Notes: a model not told the origin generated them from the sequence alone. Positions 34,600 to 47,614 are shown, numbered from the stretch's first letter. The stretch: DNA of 64,000 bases from Pieris napi (GCF_905475465.1 NC_062250.1:4672501-4736500), one strand, 5' to 3'. Program-made: numbers and translations.

Positions 34600-34880
34600 A
34601 CGCGATGGGCGGCAGAGCCTTCAGTGAATTTGAAGCGGTTACATTAATTTAGAACTAAGAGTATCGCACTTCAATGGTAAGGGCCTACTATTGTCATATC
34701 CCTCGTGACAATAGGACTATGGGCCTTGCCATTGAGACAGAAGAATGAATTGTTTAGAAGCCTTCAATCATTCCATTGACGGAGGCGCTAAACTCATTTT
34801 AATAGACTTCGTGTCGCCCTCAAGAAGCAATTCATATTTAATTTTGTCCCATTGATTCTCTTCGGTCTACCTGACATTGA
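34600..34880. promoter_or_regulatory. Candidate regulatory island with SOX-like words and a hairpin
   Basis: Less AT-rich, about 1.4 kb upstream of the second ASH gene. Several CATTG/CAATGG/ACAATAG words resemble SOX sites. It includes an imperfect 63-nt inverted repeat at 34672-34734. No coding frame is seen. Confidence 0.3.
34672..34734. repeat. Imperfect 63-nt hairpin
   Basis: CAATGGTAAGG...CTATTGTCA pairs with TGACAATAG...CCTTGCCATTG around the loop TATCCCTCG, with an asymmetric bulge (GACTAT side). It is of pre-miRNA size, but I recognise no known miRNA. Confidence 0.5.
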
Positions 34881-36344
34881 ATTTAAAAACCTTTAATAGT
34901 TTTTAATAGTGCGTGTGCCGAATTGATTTTTAAGATATATCTTTAGGGAAAAGAGAAGAGGTTTACATACATAGTATAGTAAATATTTCTAAAAAAAATA
35001 AACATTTTAAATTTGGAATTTCTAAAAATCAATAAAAAACAAAACAATATTAAAAACAAACAAGGTTAAGTTTTGAGATCAATAGATGTTGCTATTTATA
35101 CATAATAATTAATACTGTAAATATTTAATTTTTGTAGGTCAAAGATAAAATTATGGAGTGCGTAGTGTAATAAAATATAAATATTCTTCCATCCATTATG
35201 ATATCAATCCAAGGCTAGACCTATATTGTTTTAGAAAAGCTTGGTACACAAAGAACATATCAGAACAGTGTTATGGCATAATTACGTACAAGCGGAAATA
35301 TATTTTTTATTTTTTAAGACTAATGAGGTTTCAAACGTGTCCAAGCAATCGTTTTGTGTTTTTTACTAGTATGATATCATGTGTATTAGAATATACTAAA
35401 TCTCAGTCCGACGGCTAGTTACGAGTTTACTTTTAACGACCCTTCACACACACACATACTCATAAAAACAGTTAAAACATATCATAAGAATAACGCTAAA
35501 TCTTCCTTTTAATTCTATGAATGTTCGTAATCTAAAAACATAAATTAATTCGGACTAAATTAAGGCAAAACACAAGCGTACACCTGCTACCACATAACTG
35601 TCGTTTGGTAATAGCTTTCGCCATCATTAATATGTTATGTTAAAGTTCGCGTTTAACATCCTAATCCTAATGTTATTAATGTCACGTTGATAAATTGTGC
35701 AAATTTTAAATCACTAGTCCAATTTACCAATTCGGTTTAGAACTATTTATTTACAGATATTTAAAAAAAACAACCCTTTAGGAGGCTAAGTCGCAGCGTT
35801 AGTACTCTGTAACTACCAATATTTATTAGCGATGTCTTTATATACAATTGCGATATAGTTGTCACAATATTCGTAACACTGATGTCGTAATTTTGGAATC
35901 GCTCGGGCCAAAACCTCAACAGTGATTGATTGCAATCGCTTTATTGAAATACAGAGTACCTAGGCATATTTTTGCATCTGTGTCATGTTCTTTATTAAAA
36001 AGTAAGAGCAGCTTGTGCCACACCTTGTCGATTTGAGCCGGTGGTATGCCGATTTCAGAATTGGTGGCGGGAATAGCAAGATTAGTATTGTTGATTATTA
36101 AACATATGGCTAACTCGTAAAATACATATATAAAACTATAGGATATCTAAAGACTAAACTAAAGAACTGTAAACTGTAACCGTTAATACTGTTTATAACG
36201 TATACGTCAAATAAGTTGAAAATAAATCATATAAAAATTAGTATTTTAAATATAGTAGAAATTAGTATATCCACTTCCAGTCACTTTTCGAGTGGCTTGA
36301 TCCCTTGGCGTTGCGTAGAGATGTGGGATCTGTCTTCTAAATCT
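34881..36344. other. Intergenic, nothing recognised
   Basis: No supported feature; the small open frame at 35158-35418 shows no family resemblance. Confidence 0.35.
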
Positions 36345-36448
36345 TAAAAGGCCGGCAACGCGCTTGCAAGCCTTCTGGCAGTTTCAGTCCATAGGCGGCG
36401 GAATCATATGATTTAACATCAGGTGAGCCTCCTGCCCATTTGCCTACT
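36345..36448 (+). repeat. Dispersed repeat C, copy 3
   Basis: TTAAAAGGCCGGCAACGCGC through GGCGGCGGAATCATATG to ACATCAGGTGAGCCTCCTGC. Confidence 0.75.
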
Positions 36449-38662
36449 GTAACATAAAAATCCTACCTCACGCCAGATACAATTCATATTAATACAAAAT
36501 AATGTCTCCCTAGAGCCGTATAAATTCTCACATGTTCCATATTCAATACCATCCATCATTTTAGCGTCTTCCTGCAAGTGAATTCACAAAATGTAACAAA
36601 ATTGTGGGAGTGATATGTCAGGACAATGAATGGAATAAAAGCGCCACGGGAGTGCTCACAATAGTATCGTCAAATAACATTTAGCCCACACCTTAGAAAA
36701 TCGCAAAATAGAGACATCTCAGACGTACAATGGGAAATAAAAGACCAACCTATAACCGAACGATAATTACAACCTTTGTAGTGATATTCAAAACCAACAC
36801 AAAGAATAGGCGTTTTCAGTTTTCAGTATCTAATTACCTGTTACTTACTTGTTGCTTACAGTATTATAGAAACGTCAGAGAAATCTTATATTAATAGTTT
36901 AATTTAAATTAATTAATAAACTTATAGAACATTCATTATCGGGAATAGCTGGGTGGTTAGTTACATCATAATAAATTCTAACCAATGCAACTTTATCTGA
37001 AATCGATTTATATTACAACATTTTAACATAAATAACGTAAAGAATCTTTGCAAATATAACTGAACTACTACTCATTCAGACCTTGATATATTCGATAGTG
37101 CGCAGATAAATTGAAAAAAAACCTTGTTAAGTGTCTATCTAGTACATAATCCGCATTGTAAAATAAAAATTACTAGTAAAAACTACAATTCGAAGTGTAA
37201 TATTTTTATTGTTAGTAAAATTTATGTACACCATAATTGTCATGTTTTTTAGAATAGATATCTTGTAACATCCTGTAGAAAATGCATTATATATTTAGTG
37301 TACTTTAAAAAATAAATAAAGGGACATTGTAAATTAGCATGAGTTTCAGTATTGCCCGACGCACACAGATCCAATCTGCATATGGGCAGTGAACTCGTAA
37401 TAAACTCATACACAGGATTATAGACAAGAAGCGATCGCTTGACAGTTCCATTACTGGATCGATGTGTAGCTAATATTTATACACACACGATCCAGCAAAT
37501 ACTCAGCCTGGTGGTCCTTCAAGTACTGGAAATGTCTTTGATCGATAAAGTTGTAGGCTTAATTACTAAACTGGAACTGTAACGAGTTACAAAAGACACC
37601 GCGAAAGGATTATGGCTACGTATCTAGCGCTGGCTTTGGAGTTTTTATGAGGGACGATGTTTTTAAAGAAATTTTATTGATGTTTTATAGAACACCTTTC
37701 TACATAGAAACTAAAATGTTTCTATTAAAGAATTTGACTCAGACACGTGATTGCATATTGTTTAACATTGTATTATTTTCGAAATATATATATTTATTTT
37801 ATACATATTTTGTATATATTTTTTTGACACGGCCCAACGCTACATTGAATTTCTTATTTATTGGCTTTTTGTTGTGGTTTAGATAAAACTAGATGAGAAT
37901 TTAAAATTGTATTTATTTGCGAATTAGTCGTTTTTTAATTACGCTCTCATAATTTTGAGTATTGTTGTGTATGTTGAACTATTTCATTTAAAGTCAAAGT
38001 AGTTGTTAACAGCCTAACCTCCTTTTCCTTACTAGGATTGTCTGAAAGAGATCGCGTGTTAGCGATAAGGGTTTTTAATTTCTGATACCTAATGTACCAA
38101 ATATGTAATACAATAAAGTTAATAAATGCATCTCTCTCATTCTTCCTACACTAATTCTTTTCAAGAATTGTGTGCCTTTTTCATTATTAAGTTCGAGTCA
38201 AGAATCGATATATGTACTCAGTGTCAACGGCTACCGAATCGTTGCCTGTGGTACAATAAATTATATTAGTAGAAAATCTTTGACTTAATATGCATCACAC
38301 AGTAATGACATACACGAACCAAAAATGTTGTGTCTAGCTTAGTAAAAACTTACTATACAGAAATGTTCTAGAAATTGTAACTATATTAAATAAACGTACA
38401 CACATCTAAGGGTGAAGAGCATAAAACCTATTTGGCACAAGCCATCCATGTATGTGAAAGAATACACACCTTGCCGACATGTGTGCAATCCTTTCGCATC
38501 TGCCGATCTTGCACTGATTTTTATTTATGAATAATATGACGAATTATGGCTACGCTTTTATCTACTACCACCTTTCCGGATGTAGATTGACATCCGACGT
38601 TTTTACTTGCAAATTCAAATTGCTGAGTCAACATATTGTAAGAAATTGTGTCGCCATTAAAG
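36449..38662. other. Intergenic, nothing recognised
   Basis: AT-rich with no supported feature; the hydrophobic 79-codon frame at 37647-37886 is low-complexity and likely chance. Confidence 0.35.
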
Positions 38663-38745
38663 ACTGGGTCTCAGATTTTTGTATGTTGCGTGATCATTTG
38701 TTTTCTTCTAATAGCAAGTAGGTGATCAGCCTGACACAAGCTGTG
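38663..38745 (-). mobile_element. SINE family A, tail fragment
   Basis: TCTCAGATTTTTGTAT, GTGATCATTTG, CAAGTAGGTGATCAGCCTG and ACACAAGC match the reversed 3' half of the family. The small open frame across it is chance. Confidence 0.5.
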
Positions 38746-38887
38746 TGATTGTTTTATTAACATGAGTAGGTACTGTTACTATATATAATATCTTAAAAGT
38801 TACACAAACACAAGAAGGTTATTAATAAATTTTTCAAACCTAAAACCGTCCGTCCTAAAGCGCCCGAACCCCGACTATGAAAAATCT

Positions 38888-39122
38888 AGTGTCGCCACAA
38901 CCTTTTTAGCTTTCTGTATCTGTTTTTTTTCTCAGGCAAGGCATGTAGGTGATAAGCCTTCTATGACCATCATTGTTTTGGGTCTAAGACATGCCGGTTT
39001 CCGAATGATATTTTCCTTCACCGCACGAGTGTTAATTGTGTACAAAAAAGTCTATTGGTCACAGCCAGGTTTGAATCTACGACATCAGGGATGAGAGTCG
39101 CACGCAAGTCACTAAGCCAAAG
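38888..39122 (-). mobile_element. SINE family A, diverged full-length copy
   Basis: Reversed copy from GTGTCGCCACAACC through CATGCCGGTTTCCGAATGA, TTGGTCACAGCCAGGTTTGA and CACTAAGCCAAAGC. A- and B-boxes are mutated. Confidence 0.7.
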
Positions 39123-41811
39123 CTCCAAAGTGTATAATGGCAACGTATTGTAACCTAAGTAAATATTTGAATGCAATTTCGACTACTTTAGTAATGTGAT
39201 TTAATATGCTTTGAAACCGCATAATGGCCGCACGCCACCTATCAATCCTCCGCGGGGATGCCTTAATAAGGTTACACGCATGACATTGCCCACATAATAA
39301 CACATTGTTGTGCAACATTATGTCTCTATTGAGATGTACCATCGTTCATAGTGGCTATATTCTTGTCACTAATACATTTTTTTCACGACCCAAGTGGTAT
39401 TAGAAAGTTGTAACAAAATGCCGGTTAATGAAAATTACTGATTAGGCCATAAATTGATTTTAAGTGTTAATTTTGTGCAGTTAACCTGCGTATCACTCCC
39501 TGCAGTGAGGAGCAAATTTGATTCCAATTAAACACGACTATAAAATCGAGTAACAAAATAAGGCACGAAACATGAGAAGTGGTAATTATGTCTTATTTCC
39601 TCGTTTGGAGTTTGATTTGTTAGGATTTTTTAATATATGCAAGTTTTGTATTCATATAAAATTTATTAAATAACAGTGTCTAAAAATATACAATGTACAG
39701 TTCTCTAAAAGCTTTTAGGGTTTCCTGAGTTAATCTTGGCTTTAAAAGTCTGTTTTTGCGCTTACAACCTTTTGATACTATAGCTATGAATGGGTTTTAC
39801 CTAAAAGCTCGCTGTCGGCTTCAGGTCCGACCGTAAGTTCAATTACCGGCCAAATTCAGGTTCAACGCAGACGCTGATCACCTTCTGTCCGAAAAATATA
39901 TAACCTAAGTATTCATATATGTTCGTAAAAATCACATCGAAAGCCTTAGCACGAAAAAACATATCATAATCGATAAATTTATTAAAAACGAATGCATGGC
40001 CATTAAAAAATTATTTACAGGTGTCTCGGTGGTAGGTTCTACACATTACAACGGAATTAAATACAAAATCAAGATATTAATATGTACAAATGTATTGACC
40101 GCTATGCGTTATTAATTCAAATTTTATGGGCACCAAATAGAATTGTGCTACCTGCAGGGTGGCCAAGCAATTTATAAATGTCGTTAAGAAAACTTACTAT
40201 AGTGGCACTAATGAAAAATGATAATTAACATGAGAAACGGTAGAAGTTACTCAACCTTTTTCAATCTTTCTCCTATTCATGGTAATAACATCATAATTAT
40301 AGAAATGGTACTCTATCGAATTTAACGTAATGAAATTACAATATTTTTAATATTAATTCGTTTCTATTTTGATGTTAGAGTAATATTATGTGCGTTTGCG
40401 TATTATTGGGATTTGCATCTGTGACTACTGGGTTTTTGATTAAATTTTTATTTTTTTATTTTTGAAGTTATACTTCTTTTGGTGCTTTAGAAAATGATGA
40501 AAGTAAATATTTACGATGCGCGCACACACCGGCACAATAAAACCGACACCCTAAAATTAGTATAGTCAACATTTTAAAATAAAAAATGTCCATTTCCGTA
40601 ATTATGTAGTAATATTTTTTTGTGATATTTAAATAAACTTTATTAAACTAGATAATGCGTTATAATAAAACTTTCAATGTATTAATTAAAATACGTTTTT
40701 TCTATTGTTACACACTAACAATAGTTAACACTAACAATAGCTTCTTTCTTCAAAATAATATCTCCGTTACAAATAAAAACAAGTAACCAATTATTAGGTA
40801 TGCAACTGGTGGCTTTATCGCTAACAATCGATCTCTCCCATGCAACCCTAGAAAATAACTAAAACAATAAATATAATGGGTAATGCAAGAAGTGCATTAC
40901 CAAATCACCTATGATTTGACATCTCTATCTTGCAAGTCGTTAACTGTCTACCGAAGCCGAACATACACAAAATAGAGGGTAGGTACACGTTAAAAAAACC
41001 TCTTTTGAGTTAATCATAAATAATGATGCGATGCTTATAATTGATCTAAAATCTCTGCAAACTTCTCAATTTATTACACACAGGAACAATAATTCACGTC
41101 AAGCAATTAAACAAACAAAATTACTCGGTAAGTGTTGAGTCGCAATCAGTGCCGAAGTTTTCACACCAATACGTGTTAACGATATTATAATTAGCACCTA
41201 CGCCTCGTGTTGATTTAGACAATTTACGAAGCCTTTAAAAACGAATGGTAATTACTCAAACTGAATAAAGACTTTAAGTTAACAATGTTCTTGTCCGTTT
41301 CGAAATGCATTTACTATGGAGCTGCTAAAATTTATTTTCAAAATAACGAAAAGTGAAAATTCATTTTTATAAGATTGTACAGGATCGCTTGAGAACGTTA
41401 CTTATGATACGATTGAAGTCAAGACTCAGAGAGATTTGGCGATAACAGCTGTATTTAAAAAATACAATAACATATGACACTGGAACATAGAAATTAAAAA
41501 CAAAGGAAAAAACACATAAAAGCAAGAAACAGAAACATAGGCAAACAGCAAAAATAAAACGTAAATTTAGAGAAAAAACTAAATAAGAACTTATTCATCA
41601 TATTTATTATATTAAATTTGATTCAATATGTTTTGGCATCCCTTTCGTATGCTTAGCTGCTTTCACCCTAATCCTTAGCGTGGAGACTTGGCGCAACTAT
41701 GATTACAGTATGTAAAAAATATCGTAGCTTTACTTGAAAGTTTCACTCAACGTCGTCCAATAAACGAAGATTAGCTCATCAACCGACGGAGCTTTTCCTA
41801 GATTCTCTTCT
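39123..41811. other. Intergenic, nothing firm
   Basis: 39190-39345 is somewhat less AT-rich. A short tandem ACACTAACAATAG occurs twice near 40704-40740. No gene or transposon seen. Confidence 0.35.
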
Positions 41812-41885
41812 GTCTTAGACCCGCCATGGTTATTATCGCGATGTTTTCCTTCATCGTACGAACTATGTTAATTGCACATATTAAA
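41812..41885 (-). mobile_element. SINE family A fragment
   Basis: TCTTAGACCCGCCATGG and CGATGTTTTCCTTCATCGTA match the reversed middle of the family. Confidence 0.5.
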
Positions 41886-42499
41886 TAACTTATAAGCAGT
41901 AAATACTCGAAAGAACGCAACTAGACTTGCAACTATATAATGAAAGCACTGTAAAAACTACTTTAAAATAAAATCATGATTATTGCAGTGTTATAGGTGT
42001 TCCTCGAAGATTGATTCAACAAAAGTCATTCATAAAATGTCAAAGCAACTTCACGCATTCAATATTCATGTTCATGTAATGTGATTCTGATGAGCAAGAA
42101 ATGTTAAGGGCACATAAGAAGACATGACACTCCATCTGTAACAAACTTTGGGCGATCAAACAATGGCTCGGGCCAACCCTGGTTTTTGCTCTCCATTGAA
42201 GATATGTCGGTCAGGTAATGTAGGTATTTTAATGAAACGGTTAATGAAACATATTGATTGGAATGTTATTGTATACATCTAAAATTTAAAAGCATACATG
42301 AGACGATTTTAAATTTGGAATTCATTATAAATATGCCGACAGATCTGTTTGATAAATAATTTTTACAGCGTCTACACGATATTTCACTTATTTAAAAATT
42401 TAAACAACATCGTTAAAATATTATAAGTATAGAACATCCAACTGCTATAGTATTGCATCGCTTAATCTATAAATAATAAAAGAAGAATAATAATTTAGC
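41886..42499. other. Intergenic, nothing recognised
   Basis: AT-rich; one ACAATGG near 42161. Confidence 0.35.
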
Positions 42500-42570
42500 T
42501 ATTCAAAGGGGGAATGCTGGCAGTATCTTCGGAACCTTGTGTAAAGGGACTCCTTTTAATAATATATTTT
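42500..42570 (+). repeat. Dispersed coding relic, copy 2
   Basis: One frame reads AIQRGNAGSIFGTL, matching AIQRLNAASVKGT of the 56446 copy and the copy at 53220. Confidence 0.4.
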
Positions 42571-42861
42571 AGTTATTTTTTATTATTTTACACATATAAT
42601 AAAATAATATATCTCTCTCTTTTAAATCAGCAGTTGAGCATCGTGGTCAGCAAGGCATCAGGAGCGGACTATCTGTTTCCACCGGTTTCTGTCAAGCGCC
42701 TCTCTCATACAGTGTACAGTTTTGAGGACGAAGAGTCTTTCAATTGATAGGTTCATCTGATTGGTGAACGGCCCCGTGATCTTTTGCCGACTGTGTTACT
42801 AACCACGATCAGTTTTTAAGTTCTCATTGCCTCTGCGCATTGTATAGATAAAAGTATATAA

Positions 42862-43374
42862 GAGTAAATAAATATAGTTTAAAAAAACTATAAAACACGC
42901 TTTTAAAGCACATCAAACTAAAAAGTGAAAAATAATTCCTTATTTAGGCTGAAAATGGTAATGAACAAAAAATACTGGTTTTATTGTGAAAAAGCGTGGG
43001 TTGCTCGATAGACGAAAAATGTGGCACAGGGCGCACAGGCCACGCTTTTTTTTTTACCATTTTCAGCCTAAATTAGGAATTACTTTTCACTTTTTAGTTT
43101 GTTGTGCTTTAAAAGCGTGTTTTATAGTTTTTTTAAACTATATTTATTTTCCACTTTTTAGTCCTAGCAGCAATACATGTTGTCTCAATTTAATCGTATT
43201 GCTTTGTGGACTTAAAAAAAATTTCATTGTTTTTTCGAGATAAGTTTACAAAGTTTGAATTAAATCTGTCCGTTTAAAGGGTCAAAATCAAGTCCGAAGG
43301 ACACAGGTCGGTTACATACATACATACATAAATACATACATACAGGTGAAACTAATATAAAGCGTGTAAAAATG
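42862..43374 (-). repeat. Foldback element, copy 2, with long inverted repeat
   Basis: The arms 42866-42961 and 43055-43150 are about 96 nt each and differ at about three positions. The 93-nt spacer itself contains AAAGCGTGG/CCACGCTTT. The outer flank (43151-43374) carries the microsatellite TACA repeat and CGTGTAAAAATG end, the reverse complement of copy 1's left side. The frame at 42986-43243 is just the palindrome read through. Confidence 0.75.
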
Positions 43375-45424
43375 TTTGTCTTTTGCGCATAATACAAACG
43401 GACCAGACATGATAATCTTAATATGAAGTTTTTGACAATTACTATTAGTATTTAAAGTCTCCTTCTTATATATATAATTTTTAAAGCATCAGCCTTCTTT
43501 GTCTATCCAATATAGTTTTTGACAATCTATCCGCCATAAACTTACTTACACAAAGCTGAATTTTTTAAGTATGAGAGAAATGTGCTATTAATTGAATAAC
43601 GATTTCACTGACATTACTTCCATACTTCTATTACAATATACCTCAACAATCATAACTCAATTATCCCCAAGCAAGTAAAAAATCACTTTTACTAGCGATG
43701 TAATTAGTTTCAGTAGAGTTCGTGTTTACATCTCATAACAAGCAAGAAGCTATTAACCTAAAGTATAGCAGGTACATTATTTACGCTTATACCTCGCGGC
43801 TGTTTGGATAGTAAATGATGTATCCATTTCAGTTCGGATCATCTCTCAGATATCAGATACGAAATTAGTGCTTTTAAAACAAACAGCCATTTGCATATCT
43901 GGATCAGCGCCGTTTCTTGATTTTAAAGGTGTGATACAATCTATTAGTTTTGATACTAGGCAACAAAGATTTGTTAAAATCACATTATATACTGTATGTA
44001 ATTATTAGTATTTGGTAAACCAGCACTGAAGATTCCACTAAAATGCTGTGTACATATCTAATTGGACTTCAGGTTTACAAATAATGTTTGGTGTGTATAA
44101 CTGTATGTATTTAACCAATCTGATGTCTGTTTCTGTACCTTAATTGTAAAAATAAAAAAAATAAAAAATATATAATATGTATATAGATTAGTACTTTTAT
44201 AGCTAAAGGGTTGTAAGATCATTTTGATTATATCAGTACATTAGACCATATGATTATATTTTAGTAATGTTATATAGCAATGTTAATACGGGTGTAGGAA
44301 TGGCTCCGTTGTTTCGGAGCCAAGAATCATCATAGACTGGTAATCAATCATAATTCTGAATTGTTAGACATAAGTAAAAATTGTGTGTTTACGTAAGAAC
44401 TATAACTCTAAGTATAATTTTTTTACTAATTAAAAATAAATATAAATTAAGATAAGACGAGTTTATAAAAAATACAACTAAAATAGATGTACATTAAGTA
44501 AGTCGTGAGATTATAAATATTAGTTTATGTTGTTCAAGTTGAAGCATTTAAAATTACGTAAAATATATTTGTAAAATGTGTTTCAAAAGCCTAAACACGG
44601 ATTAAGATAGAACGGTCGCGCAACACTGTTATTGTTTGCCAAAACAAGTAAGCTGGCAGGATAAATAATAGCTTAATTCTACGTTTCTCAGCTGAGGTGG
44701 CTGCTTTCTCAGCTTAATACACAAGGTAAGGTGGTTTTAAATGCGTGGTAATAACCACTTGTAATACAATAGCTCTTCACGTTCGATATTCAAATTTGTT
44801 GAATATACAATTTGAATTTCAATTAAAATGCACGAATAAGGTTTTATCGCTTTAAAAATATAAAGATCTTGAAAAATCTCTTGAATAGTTTTATGTTGTT
44901 TTTTTAAAAAAAAGTTATGTCATGTACACAGCGGCTAGAAACACCTGAAACAACTGCATTCAAACAGGCAATAATCACAGTACTTTAGCAAAACAAAAGA
45001 ATAATTATTCCTAAGCCGCGATGTATCAAATTAAGACAATTTAAATGTATCAAAAAAATATATTTGTCTACGTCTTCACAAATTTAACATAAGAATTAAT
45101 ACCTAAAACTCTTATCCTAAATATATCTTGCCGTTAGGGAACCAGACACGAAATACGCACTAGTTTTTGGAATTAGTATTAGATTAAAATGTGCTTTTAG
45201 GGAAATTATAAAATACATAAAACCCTCATTCATAATCGTTATATAAACATTCCATAGCTACTGTAGCTTTATTCTTATGTCGTGGTATGCATGTATATGC
45301 TTTGTCATGTTATTAAATGACAAAACATTATGTATTTAAAGTTGTGTAATGTATAATCAACCTTGACTCTTTAGGAATATGTATTGTTTATTTATTTATT
45401 ATGTGTATATATAAGTAAGTAAGT
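43375..45424. other. Intergenic, nothing recognised
   Basis: AT-rich; a short GGCTCC/GGAGCC stem near 44301-44320 is the only structure noted. Confidence 0.35.
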
Positions 45425-45560
45425 AATAAGTTGCTTCGTGTAACCCTCTCCAGTAACACTTTATAGTGTAGTGAAGACAGGGCCACCCATATAGCACCCC
45501 ACGCGGTGGCCTCCTGGCCACTGTGACGGATTCCCGACACGCCCCTCATTTGTTATACAA
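45425..45560 (-). mobile_element. Possible R1-like LINE 3'UTR fragment
   Basis: GC-rich stretch with GAGGGGCGTGTCGGGAATCC and GTGGCCAGGAGGCCACC on the - strand, resembling 3'UTR sequence I associate with lepidopteran R1-clade LINEs. No coding part is seen. Confidence 0.35.
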
Positions 45561-45739
45561 ATTTTATACTAACCTCCGAGCTAAAGACCGCGCAAACTGA
45601 ATGTTTCAAAGAAACAATCGGTATTTCTCCGTTTTTTTAAGTTAAGATGAGCGATAAAGGCTGATAATCAGTTTACGTATTCATCTCATCCTATACGGTT
45701 GACCTATATTTTTAATTAGAACACTTATTTCGTATAAAA

Positions 45740-46026
45740 ATCAGTGGCGCTACAACCTCTTTAAGTCTTGGCCTCAGATTTCTGAATCTGTTTCATGATC
45801 ACTTTTAAATGTAATAGGCAAGTAGGTGATCAGCCAGTGCCTGACACACGCCGTCGACTTTTTTTTTGGGTCTAATACATGTCGGTTTCCTCACGATGTT
45901 TTCCTTCACCGTTCGAGCAAATGTTAAATGCGCACATAGAAAGAAAGTCCATTGGTGCACAGCCGGGGATGGAACCTTCGACCTCTGGTATGAGAGTTCA
46001 GCGTGCGACTAGGCCAACACTGCTCT
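45740..46026 (-). mobile_element. SINE family A, nearly complete
   Basis: Reversed copy from CAGTGGCGCTACAACC to CTAGGCCAACACTGCTC. It carries CTCACGATGTTTTCCTTCAC and TGCGCACATAG; the B-box is mutated (GGATGGAACCTTCGA). Confidence 0.85.
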
Positions 46027-46879
46027 ACTTATTTCGTATGCAATGCATTTTTTTTAGATAGGTTTCCTGCTGTGAACTTACAATTCATACTTCGGGAGGT
46101 TTCTTTACTATCTTACAGTTTTTAACCTTTAAAGTAACAATTGCTAACTAAGTAGCCTTTATGGGTAATTAGTTGAAATATTTATCATATTACAATTAGT
46201 CTAAATAGAAATTTTAGCAGTATGGCCTAGTCTCTAGTATACTCCAGCTGCAATACGGCGCTTGACGCTCGTCTTAATGTTTGACAAAAAGATTGCCAAT
46301 TTGAATCTTTAATCCAACAAATCCATTGGTTGGATCACATACTAAGCACACTGTTGAAATATTGAATCCAGCAAATTATTAGGAGTCAAGTGAAGAATTT
46401 CCATTTAATTTACTATCGCCCGAGGACAATAAGCAATTGTTTGGCGGCGACCAAGATTAAGACGCGAATGGATTGTATACTCCCTCAGGGTTTTGGCTAC
46501 AGTCCTTGATTAAATAAACCTTCAAGTGAACGTCAGCCCGCCGGCTCAGTGCGTCACTCTGTGGCATATAGCACTTGTTCCACACTTTTATTTTATTCAA
46601 TTTGTATGATATGAACTTCTGATTTTGTTGTTTTTCATTACAATGTTTGTTTTTAAGTACTGTAATATATCTTGTCGCCTACAAAATATATCTTAACAAA
46701 TAAATTGTGAGTTTATCGATACTTAATGTATTTATAGGAGTTCATGGCATGGTAGTTCAAGGTGATGGGATGTCCTAAAAGCCATTGGGATCTCACCACC
46801 ATAATTTGGGGCTTGAAGGAGTCTCCATGTGAGAAATTAACAAAGCAATATTCAAATCTGATTTATAACATTTTTTTTT
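46027..46879. other. Intergenic, nothing recognised
   Basis: No supported feature. Confidence 0.35.
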
Positions 46880-46930
46880 AAAAAGACAATTCACACCAAT
46901 TTTAGGTAAATTGGTGTGAATTGTCTTTTT
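46880..46930. repeat. Perfect inverted repeat (23-bp arms, 5-nt loop)
   Basis: Arms 46880-46902 and 46908-46930 (core GACAATTCACACCAATTT) are perfectly complementary around TAGGT. It directly abuts SINE family B copy 1. The other SINE B copy has CACACCAATT at the same place. Confidence 0.85.
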
Positions 46931-47149
46931 CCCATGCTAAGCTAGTGAAGCTTGTATTATGGGTACTAGGCAACGGATATACATACATATTATAGATAGA
47001 TAGACTACTAGATTTAAATACATATTTAAACACCCAAGACCTAAGCACAACACCAAATGCTCACATCGAGGTTTGTCTCAGCCGGGAATCGAACCTGGGA
47101 CCCATGGATTCGCAGTCAGGGGTACTAACCACTAGACCAATGAGTCGTC
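46931..47149 (-). mobile_element. tRNA-derived SINE (family B), copy 1
   Basis: On the - strand the head reads CATTGGTCTAGTGGTTAGTA (A-box region) and GGTTCGATTCCCGGCTGAG (B-box), followed by a body with GGTCTTGGGTGTTTAAATAT and TATCCGTTGCCTAGTACCC. Not a functional tRNA: a long non-tRNA body is attached and the same unit recurs at 52890. Confidence 0.8.
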
Positions 47150-47566
47150 AAATTTGTATTACAAACACTATTTTTACATATTCATACTTTATCACGTCAG
47201 CAGTGTCAGCGGTTGATCAATGTTCAATGACGTATAGACACAATTATGTATTAGTTTTGTATTCTCAGTAATAAACCCACTCAACCCACATAAACGTGGT
47301 GAACAGTCAGTAAATAGCTGATTATATTTAGACATTGAAACAAAAATAATTCTCCACTTCGAAATACTTAGCAATTTGTAAGACAGCAAGAGCTATTTGT
47401 CTATAAAGATCCACATTTATCAGCGATGCCGGTGCGCTTGATTCTTCAACTTCATTACAATTTACGATCCAATTGTTAAATGACCATTTTTTTACTATTT
47501 ATAAGTTATTTCATATACGTACCTTGAATATCAATAAGCGTTAGCTATTTTCAAATATCGTAAGAA
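47150..47566. other. Intergenic, nothing recognised
   Basis: AT-rich with no supported feature; the - frame at 47192-47389 shows no family resemblance. Confidence 0.35.
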
Positions 47567-47610
47567 AATTAAGCTCATATTAGTTGCTGTAGACTAATAT
47601 GAGCTTAATT
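47567..47610. repeat. Perfect inverted repeat (18-bp arms, 8-nt loop)
   Basis: AATTAAGCTCATATTAGT at 47567-47584 and its exact complement at 47593-47610, four bases before the Helitron at 47615. Confidence 0.85.
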
Positions 47611-47614
47611 AGAA

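Noticed and set aside
37647..37886. Hydrophobic 79-codon frame as a membrane protein
   Set aside because: T-rich low-complexity DNA naturally translates to Phe/Leu/Ile/Tyr runs.
42986..43243. 85-codon frame
   Set aside because: It reads across the inverted repeat of the foldback element.
47060..47148. tRNA gene on - (also at 53015-53101)
   Set aside because: tRNA-like head of SINE family B; the same body is attached in both copies.
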